Origin: Amaranthus tricolor
Taxonomy: Eukaryota; Streptophyta; Magnoliopsida; Caryophyllales; Amaranthaceae
Direction of reading: 5' to 3'
NCBI RefSeq assembly: GCF_026212465.1
Contig: NC_080062.1
Coordinates: 408,501 to 472,500 of the forward strand
Length of the DNA: 64,000 nucleotides
The translations under genes were made by a program, and so were the position numbers. This document shows positions 37,233 to 64,000 of the stretch, one piece after another. The notes under the pieces are model-generated. The model worked only from the letters and a program-made list of their open reading frames with translations, did no database searches and was not told where the DNA came from. The number at the start of each line of letters is the position of its first letter. The stretch's first letter is position 1.

Positions 37233-37277
37233 TTTTAGGGTTTTTACTTCTATTCCGATTTTCAATTTTAGGGTTTT
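37233..37277 (+). promoter_or_regulatory. Two telo-box motifs upstream of IMP3
   Basis: TTTTAGGGTTTTT at 37233 and TTTTAGGGTTTTAC at 37267 are the inverse of the telo-box AAACCCTAA, 50-95 bases before the ATG at 37328. Telo-boxes are typical of plant ribosomal-protein and ribosome-biogenesis promoters, which fits the gene. A CT-rich stretch (CCTCTTTCTTCCTCCTTCTG) sits between them and the ATG and may be leader. Confidence 0.65.
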
Positions 37278-37327
37278 ACAAAACCTCTTTCTTCCTCCTT
37301 CTGAGCTGAACTTTTTAGTTCGAAAAG

Positions 37328-37535
37328 ATGAGGAAATTGAAATTTCATGAGAAGAAATTGTTGAAAAAAGTGAATTTCTTAGAATGGAAAAGAGAAGCAG
37401 GTCACAGAGAAGCCAGTATCATGCAGCGTTATCATCTTTCTGAACGTGATGATTACAAAAAGTATTAACATTTGTCTCAATTTAATCTTATTTTTGTTTT
37501 GTTGATTGTAAATAATATAGGTTATTGTTAATTTT

Positions 37536-37571
<36 letters not shown>

Positions 37572-40500
37572 AAGTAGTTGATTCTGAGTATTAGTATTGT
37601 TAATTGCTTCAATCTGTCCAATTTTCTTAGTTGTGAATTCTGATGAGCTATGGACAATTTTTTTGAGTTCAATTTGATTCTGTGTTTCGAAATACAGGTA
37701 TAATGGTATATGTAGAATGGTGCAAAAGCTGGTTAATATATTGAAGCAGATGGATGCAGGAGACCCTTATCGAATAGAAATGACTGACCATCTCTTGGAG
37801 AAATTGTGAGTATTTTGCATTTTTAAAAAATAATCATATAACCATTTTCTATTGATTTTCTTAATCAATCATATGTGTTTTTGATTGTCTACTTTATTAT
37901 TACTTCTGTCCCAAATTAGTTGCTAACTTATTTCTTTTTGGGCCATCCCAAATTAGTTGTAATTTCCTTGTATGGTAAACTGTTAACTGTCAAACTGTAG
38001 AATCTAAACTTTCCGTTATCAAACGATAGAATCTAAACTAATACTTATTCAATCTTAGGACACAATTCCTTCACTATAATCCATCCAAGCTTACTTAGAT
38101 ACATTTACACTGAATTTTTTGAGTGGCCTCTATTTTAGTTCATTCAAACTATACGATTCTAATATTATTTCCCCACTTCTAGAATTGTAAAAAATGGATA
38201 TAAAATCTATTGTTGCAACCAATTTAGGATGGAAGGATTATTATTTATTAGGATTGATATAGTTAGGAGTTGGTTGATCCATTTTCACATACTTTAGATA
38301 TTGAGTTGGAAGTGGACTCTTTTAAGTGTTATTTTTTCAGAATGACTGTAGTTTTTTAGCTCATTGATAGGCATGGCTTAAAAAGTTATTGATTGCCACC
38401 GACTTCTTGTTTGATCAACACTGTTAGAGTAGTAAGTGCATATATGTTATGGATTTTAAGGACAAGAGGAAACCAAATGGGCTTTCTAAATTGCATTTCC
38501 ACAATGCCTTAAATTCTTTTCGAGAAACTCTGAAAGCGTGTATTATAGTCTTTGAATTGGCTGTTCCCGACCGATCCCGGTCCATGGCTAAGAATTCTCA
38601 AAATGTTTTCCTATAATAATTGTAGGACCTTTCAGGGTATTTGGGATAATAAAATTTCCACAATCACGTCGAATTGCTCACTTATACTGTAAGGTGTTTT
38701 CCAAGCAAAAACAAGCTCTTTGAGCTTAGTATGAAACTTTCTTTGTGTCATTTATTGTTTTCTACGGCATGTATTGTCCCAAGGTGACTCTTGTGTTAGA
38801 TTCTAAAATTACCATAAAAATATATCGAAACTCCCCAAAAGTGTGTATTATAGCCTTTGAAAATTGGTAATCAGGGCGTCAGTTCAGAATTCTTCAAAAC
38901 TTTTCCCACACACTTTGTAGACCCCATTAGGATATTTAGGGTGATAAAACCTCCTTATTCAAGCCAAATTGCATACACTAACATATTCTATAAGGTGTGT
39001 CTACTTTGGTGTAAGCTGGCTGTTTGAGCTTAATGGCTCAATATATGGCCTTCTTGATGTCGTATCTAGTTTTCTAGCGTATGTCATGACCCAATGGGAT
39101 ACCTTCGTTGCATTCTCACATTGTCATAAAAAATTTTCAAAAGCACCCCGAAAGCGTTAATTGTAGCCTTAGGAAAGAACACTCAAGAAAACGTTCCCCG
39201 CATTTTTTATAGTTCTGCCTACTATAGGTCGCGTGATAAAGCCTTCCTACTCAAGTGATATAGGTCATGTATACTATAAGGAGTTTCTTCCAAGACATAC
39301 AAAGGGGCTCTTTGAGTTCAATATGTGGCCTTCTAATGTCAAATATACTTTTTTAGGGCATGTGTTGACCCAATGAGAATGCGTATTTTGCATTCTCACG
39401 TTGCTAGAAGATATTTCTTAACACCCCAAAATCACATACAATAATAGGCTTTGAGTGGGTTAACTTTTGGTCTATCTTAGGCCTCAGCTAAGAATTGATG
39501 AAAACTTTTGTCGCACTCTTGATTGGTTTTGTTTGGATATTTCGAGTGATAAATCCCCCTTTAACAAGTCGAATTGCTCACATATGAAGTAAGGTGTGTC
39601 TACAAAGACATAAATGCGCTCTTTGAGCCCATTATGTGGCCTTCTTGTTGGTATTTATAGATTTATACGACACAAGGAAACCAAATAGGGTTCTATATTG
39701 CATTTCCACGATGCCATAAATTCTTTTCGAAAAAATCCGAAAGCATGTATTATAGCCTTTGAATTGGCCCTTCCGGACCGATCTCGGTCCATGGCTCAGA
39801 ATTTTTCCAAATGTTTTCCTATAACAATTTTAGGATTCAGGATACTTGGTATAATAAAACCTCTATAATCTAGCTGAATTGCTCACATATACTATAACGT
39901 GTTTTCCAAGTAAAAACGGGCTCTTTGAGCTTAGTATGAAGCTTTCTTTGTGTCATTAATTGTTTTCTACAACACGTATTGACCCAAGGTGACTATAATA
40001 TTGCCTTTGGAATTGGTAACTAGGGCGTCAGTTTAGAATTCTTCAAAACTTTTCCCTCACACTTCATAAAACCTATTAGGATATTTGGGGTGATAAAACC
40101 TCCTTATTCTAGCCAAATTGCTCACACTATCTTATTCTGTTAGGTGTGTCTACTACGATATACAAATTGGGCTATTTGGCTTAATGGCTCAATATATGGC
40201 CTTCTTGATGTCGTATGTAGTTTTCTAACGTATGTGGTTGTCCTATGGGATACCTTTGATGCATTCTCACATTTTCATAAAAAATTTTCAAAAGCACTCC
40301 GAAAGCGTGAATTGTAGCCTTAGGTAAATGGGCACTCGAGACCTATTTCGGGCCCCCAACGAGAATTCTCCAAAACTTTTCCCACATTTTTAATATTTCT
40401 GCCTAGTATAGTTGGGATTAAAAGCCTTCTTACTCAAAGCAAAATAAATCACATATACTATAAGGTGTGTCTACCAAGACATACAAAGGGTTCTTTGAGT

Positions 40501-43500
40501 TCAATATGTGGCCTTATTAATGTCAAATATACTTTTCTAGGGTACATGCTGACCCAATGAGGATGCGTATGTTGCATTCTCACATCGTCACAAAATATTT
40601 CTTAGCACCCCAAAATAGCATACAATAGACTTTTAATTGTTTAAGTTTCGGTTTATTTTAGGCCTCAGCTAAAAATTGATCAAAACTTTTGTCGCACTCT
40701 TGATTGGTTTTGTTAGGATATTTCGGGTGGTAAATCCACCTTTCACAAGTTAAATTGCTCACATATATGAAATAAAATGTGTCTACGAAGACATATAAAT
40801 GCGCTCTTTGAGTTCATAATGTGACCTTCGTGGTACTACTTATAGATATATAGGCACGAGGAATCCAGATGGGTTTCTTTGTTGCATTTCCACAGTGCCA
40901 TAAATTTTTTTCAAAAAACTCTGAAAGCGTGTATTATAGCCTTTGAATTTGCCTTTTCGGACCGATCCTGCTCAATGGCTTTGAATTTCCAAATGTTTTC
41001 CGATAATTGTAGGACCTTTCAGGGTATTTGGGGTAATAAAACCTCCATAATCAAGTTGAATTGCTCACATATGCTATAAGGTGTTTTCTAAGCAAAATTT
41101 GTGTCATTATTGTTTTCTACGACACGTATTGACCCAAGGCGACTCCTATATTGCATTCTAAAATCATCATAAAAATCTTTCGAAACTCCCCAAAAGCGTG
41201 TGTGCCTTTGAAATTTGGTAATTAGGGCGTTGGTTCAGAATTCTTCAAAACTTTTCCCACATACTTTATATAACCTATTAGGATATTTGGAGGTGATAAA
41301 ACCACCTTATTCAAGCCAAATTGTTCACACTAACATACTTTAAAAGGTGTGTCTACTAAGAAGTGAAACATAATTCGCTAGTGAGTTTGCCTTTTGAATT
41401 CGCGATTCGCTAAAAATGGTTTAAAATTAGCCTAGAACCGACCATAATGCACCTTTTTCGATTCGCGATTCGCGAGGCGAATAGTGAATCATGTGACACT
41501 GCTACTAAGGCATACAAATAGACTGTTTGAGGTTAATGGCTCAATATATGGCTTGTTTGATGTTGTTTCTACTTTTCTAGTGTATGTGGTGACCCAATGG
41601 GATACCTTTGATGCATTCTCACATTGTCATAAAAATTTTTCAAAAGCACTTAGATAACGTGAATTGTAGCCTTAGGAAAGGGGCACTCGAGACCTATTTC
41701 CGGCCTCCATCGAAAAATCTTCAAAAATGTTTCCCACATTTTTTACAGTTCTGCCAAGTATAGTTCGGGTTAAAGGCCTATTTACTCAAGCGAAATAGGT
41801 CACGTATACTATAAGGTTGTGTACCAAGACATACAAAGAGGCTCTTTGAGTTCATTATGTGGCCTTCTTAATGTCAAATATACTTTTCTAGGGTCTTGGT
41901 GACCCAATGAGGATGCATATTTTGCATTCAAACATTGTCACAAAATATTTCTTACCACCCCAAAATAGCATACAATAGGCTTTGAAAGGGCTCGGCTACA
42001 AGATGATAAAAACTTTTGTCGCACTCTTGATAGGTTTTGTTAGAATATTTCGGGTGATAAATGCGCCTTTCACAAGTCAAATTGCTCACATATATGAAAT
42101 AAGTCGTGTCTACGAAGACATACAAATGCGCTCTTTGAGCTCATTATGTAGCCTTCTTGGCCCTATTTATAAATTTATAGGGCACGAGGAAACCAACAGG
42201 GGTTTCTATATTGCATTTCCATGATGCCTTAAAATCTATTTGAAAGACTCCGAAAGCGTGTATTATAGCCTTTGAATTGGCCCTTCTGGACCGATCTCGG
42301 TCAATGGCTTAGAATTTCCCAAATGTTTTCCGATAACAATTGTAGGACCTTTTAGGGTATTTGGGGTAGTAAAAACCTCCATAATCAGGCTGAATTGCTC
42401 ACATATACTATAAGGTGTTTTCCAAGCAAAAACGCGCTCTTTGAGCTTAATATGAAGCTTTCTTTGTGTCATTAATTGTTTTCTACGACACGCATTGTCC
42501 CAAGGTGAATCCTATATTACGTTCTAAAATTACCATAAAAATCTTTCGAAACTCCCCAAAAAGTGTATATATAGCGTTTGAAATTTTGTAATCTAGGGCG
42601 TCGGTTTAGAATTCTTCAAAACTTTCCCTCACACTTTATTGATTCTATTAGGATATTTGGGGCGATAAAACCTCCTTATTCAAGCCAAATTGCTCACACT
42701 AACATATTCTACAAGGTGTGTCTACTAAGGTCTACAAATGGGCTGTTTGAGCTTAATGGCTCAATATATGGCCTTCTTGATGTCGTATCTACTTTTCTGA
42801 CGTATGTGGTGACCTATTGGGATTCCTTTGATGCATCCTCACATTGTCATAAAAAAATTTTAAAAGCACTCCGAAAGCGTGAATTGTAGCCTTAGCTAAA
42901 GGGGCAGTCATGACCTATTTTGGGCCCCCAACGATAATTCTCCAAAATTTTTCCCACATTTTTTATAGTTCTGCCAAGTATAGTTCGGGTTAAAAGCTTT
43001 CTTACTCAAGCGAAATAGATCACGTATATTATAAGGTGTGTCTATGAAAACATACAAAGGGGTTCTTTGAGTTCAATATGTAGCATTCTTAATGTCAATT
43101 ATACTTTTCTAAGGTATGTGTTGCCATAAAAATTTATCAAAACACTTCGAAAGTGTGAATTGTAGATTTTGAAATGGGATACTCATGATCGATCTCAGCA
43201 CAGAATAAATGCCATTCTTTTAATGTCCATGTTTTTAGCATACTACATCTATTTTTAGCACAGAAATGTAACTATTAAAAAATGAAGATAGTAATCAGCG
43301 AGGAATCCATACTAGTTTTTTAATGACGTTGAATCTCAAATAAGTTAGGAAGGTATCACCTCATAATATCCAGACAGTGCTATCAGCCTACCATAAACAT
43401 TCCTAGTTCTCAATATTTAGTGAAAGTGCTATAAAAGTTCTGCTGTCTGTAATGTATGATAGAGCAACTTTGTACAATACTACTGCTTAAATGGAAGGAA

Positions 43501-44473
43501 TCATTTGCTAGAGAGCTGATCCTGTGATATTCATATATGATATGATTTATTAACTCTTACTATGTTGCCAAGATGCATTGTGCAAATGATCTGTCTCACA
43601 TGCTATTGGGTACTCCTTTACTGCAGATATAATATGGGTGCGATACCCAACAGAAAAAGCTTGGCGGTGTGCGAGCGCTTGAGTGTGTCCTCTCTTTGCA
43701 GGTCAGATCCCTTTGTGCTCTACTGCCCCTTATACCTGTATCTGGATCCTTCATAATGTACCATTACACTATGTACTTGCGCAGTTTTGGCATCAAAAGT
43801 GTCTTTCATAGTTTTAATTGGTGTGGGTGTGTGGAAGGAGATGCATAAGACTTTTTCGTAATTGATCTCCTGTCCTTAGGAAAAGAAAACAAACCTTGCT
43901 TTCAACCTTTTGATATAAAATAGAGTAACAATAAATTCTGATTAAGTAAAATCCTTGTTGTCAGTATAAATCAATTTAAATCGTAGAATGAGCTTTTTTA
44001 TCAACAATCATGGTCGCGTAGGAGAATGATACTAAACAATCTGCAAGAATCAGCCGCAACGAGTAAAAATTGATTCAAATCAGTAAGAATCATTTTTTGA
44101 TTCGTAAAGTAGTGGGGCTTATGAGTTATGACCTGAATTTTCTTTTGAATGCAAATTTTAGTAGGAAGTGAATGTTGTACTTGACTAGTTGATGTCTGAT
44201 GATTTGGCTTTTGAATATGGAAATTTTAATTTTCTTTGCAGGCGGCGACTCTCGTTTATATTGGTGAGGTTGAAGTTCACCGAGTATCTGAAAGAAGCTG
44301 TAACTTACATTGAACAGGGACACATCCGAGTGGGTACCGAGACAGTGACGGACCCAGCATTCCTTGTTACCAGGAATATGGAAGATTTCGTGACTTGGGT
44401 TGATTCATCTAAGATAAAGAAGAAAGTTCTGCAATATAATGATAAACTGGATGACTATGATCTTATTCAGTGA
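37328..44473 (+). CDS. IMP3: U3 small nucleolar ribonucleoprotein IMP3
   Basis: IMP3 binds U3 snoRNA together with MPP10 and IMP4 in the nucleolar small-subunit processome and helps U3 pair with pre-rRNA for 18S maturation. Four exons join in frame: 37328-37461, 37698-37805, 43627-43701 and 44242-44473, 549 nt and 182 residues, the normal length. The N-terminus [20 protein letters not shown] and [20 protein letters not shown] is the conserved S4/IMP3 N-terminal part. Exon 2 gives [18 protein letters not shown]. The S4 RNA-binding domain starts near residue 107 with [20 protein letters not shown] and contains the loop [19 protein letters not shown]. The C-terminus is [18 protein letters not shown]. 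All borders are GT...AG. The second intron is 5,821 bases, most of it satellite-like repeat, unusual for so small a gene. Confidence 0.96.
37903..38237. mobile_element. MITE in the second IMP3 intron
   Basis: Left end CTTCTGTCCCAAATTAGTTG pairs inversely with GCAACCAATTTAGGATGGA at the right, flanked by TTA at 37900-37902 and 38238-38240. The ends look like common plant Stowaway/Tourist MITEs. An internal second copy of CATCCCAAATTAGTTGTAA near 37943 suggests local rearrangement. Confidence 0.65.
38450..43205. repeat. Satellite-like higher-order repeat: about 1.2-kb units of four ~300-bp monomers
   Basis: About 15 complete monomers lie head to tail. Recurrent anchors in each are GAAAGCGTG, TTAGGATATTT, AATTGCTCACATATACTATA, AAGGTGTGTCTAC, CTCTTTGAG and TTGCATTCTCACATTGTCA. 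Four monomer types alternate in fixed order. Type A starts at 38532, 39739, 40923 and 42252; B at 38840, about 39995, 41191 and 42558; C at 39150, 40301, 41652 and 42872; D at 39427, 40611 and 41961. Type A is marked by GGACCGATC and TTCCAAGCAAAAAC, type D by AGGCCTCAGCTA and TTTTGTCGCACTCTTGATTG. The array opens with a D tail and closes with a truncated monomer. It lies wholly within IMP3 intron 2. The third unit is lengthened by a MITE at 41361-41501, and the second has an A/B junction deletion. Confidence 0.93.
41361..41501. mobile_element. 141-bp hAT-type MITE with perfect 8-bp target duplication
   Basis: CTACTAAG at 41353-41360 is repeated at 41502-41509. The insert starts AAGTGAAACATAATTC and ends with the inverse of CAGTGTCACATGATTC, a roughly 16-base imperfect terminal inverted repeat with the CAGTG start typical of hAT elements. 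The interior holds the inverted pair ATTCGCGATTCGC. Sister repeat units lack it (compare 42720-42730, where GTCTACTAAGG is uninterrupted), so the empty site is visible in the same array. Confidence 0.92.
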
Positions 44474-45380
44474 GCAAGATTCAAGACTCAAGGCTGCTTT
44501 TCTTGGTTTTTTGTGGATGATTCCATAAATTTTGATCAAGTATTGTTGTATAATCTATTTATGTCCTAATATTTGTAGTTAGCCTTTTGTTTAAACTAGG
44601 AGTACTAACAAAAAGGCCTTTCTCATTAAAGAAATTTTTTGAATCTTATATTATTTTACTTGTAGTTAGCCCAAAATGCATCCGACCAAGTTCAACCCAA
44701 TCTAGCTATTTTACAAGTTCAACAATTATGGAGCCCTTAATTCATATTTTTGAAATTAATAATTATACAAAAAAAAAAAACAAATATTTTTTGGTGACAT
44801 CCTAGCCTAGGAGATCATTGGGAAATTCCATAATCATACATAAGCTAAAATGACAACTAAAAACTTTAGGTGAAACTAGAACAAGTTTTAATAACTGGTC
44901 TTTTTAAATGATTAGGAAAGAGTTGGACTATTAACATATACAATTATGCATCATTCTTGATTACATTTGTTGCTTTTACTCTTTCAAGCACAAAATTTCA
45001 GCTCTAGATTATGAACTAAACCAACATGAGACAAACGTCATTAGATTATTACTTCTATATTAAAGGAAACTTGAGAAAGATAGGACGTTATGTCATGTGG
45101 TTCTACTTAATGATACCTATAATATCTAGTATTTAAATTTTATTATTCCTAACACTTGCGATTAATCCGTTACAAAAATCACAAGGACAATTTTGAAAAA
45201 TGTTAATTCAATTGAATCAACAAAAGTACAAAACTGTATTTAGGGAGAAATAGGAAACCCATATCATCAGCTCAAGCAAATAGAGCCATATTTGATTGTC
45301 AGGTGATAAGGAAAAAAGAAAAACTCAAATACTAGAATTGTACATCAAAACTACAAGATTTATCGAATATACCATTTGCT
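44474..45380. other. Convergent intergenic gap between IMP3 and BIG
   Basis: 907 bases between the stop codons of two genes pointing at each other. It must hold both 3' UTRs. No canonical AATAAA is close to the IMP3 stop. A 14-base A run lies near 44768. No other feature seen. Confidence 0.6.

Positions 45381-64000
<18,620 letters not shown>

Noticed and set aside
37540..37571. Long poly-T tract in the first IMP3 intron
   Set aside because: A homopolymer near the middle of the intron; likely a simple slippage tract and not a polypyrimidine tract of the used acceptor at 37695-37697.
38969..39160. Open frames within the IMP3 intron (also 41982-42224, 42578-42889)
   Set aside because: The frames recur only because the repeat monomers recur; they are interrupted differently in each unit and show no domain.

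Overview
This window is nuclear DNA of a flowering plant, very probably a eudicot. It is strongly AT-rich. Its genes are split by introns with GT...AG borders, the gene families are plant-typical (BIM-type bHLH, plant O-fucosyltransferase-like GT106, BIG/UBR4), and the space between genes is filled with plant transposon debris (Mutator-like elements, Stowaway and hAT MITEs, a solo LTR, SINE-like copies). The SINE-like copies vaguely recall Caryophyllales repeats, but I cannot fix a species.

Layout: (1) 1-699, the 3' end of an unrecognised plus-strand gene. (2) 2878-8648, a plus-strand BES1-interacting Myc-like (BIM) bHLH gene with several irregularities. It has an in-frame stop upstream of the bHLH domain, a conserved motif left without a splice donor, and a partial copy of one of its own exons inside an intron. 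A 3-unit tandem repeat lies upstream. (3) 13863-17686, a minus-strand eight-exon O-fucosyltransferase-family gene encoding 541 residues. (4) About 17.7-37.2 kb, a roughly 19-kb gene desert holding at least three Mutator-like elements, a solo LTR nested in one of them, and several MITEs and SINE-like pieces. (5) 37328-44473, the plus-strand U3 snoRNP protein gene IMP3, four exons and 182 residues, with two telo-box motifs just upstream. Its 5.8-kb second intron is mostly a tandem array of about 300-bp monomers arranged in a four-monomer higher-order repeat of about 1.2 kb. (6) 45381-64000 (running off the end), the minus-strand giant gene BIG (UBR4-type, auxin transport), with eleven exons and about 4,796 residues visible. 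It is convergent with IMP3.

The genes do not form a pathway; they are independent housekeeping and regulatory loci: brassinosteroid-linked transcription (BIM), cell-wall or protein glycosylation in the Golgi (GT106), 18S rRNA processing (IMP3), and auxin or N-degron related ubiquitin biology (BIG).

The most striking structure is the satellite-like higher-order repeat in the IMP3 intron, later hit by a 141-bp hAT MITE flanked by a perfect 8-bp target duplication. The irregular BIM gene comes next, then a 994-bp Mutator-like element with a perfect 9-bp target duplication. I saw no CRISPR, no bacterial features and no intact transposase gene.
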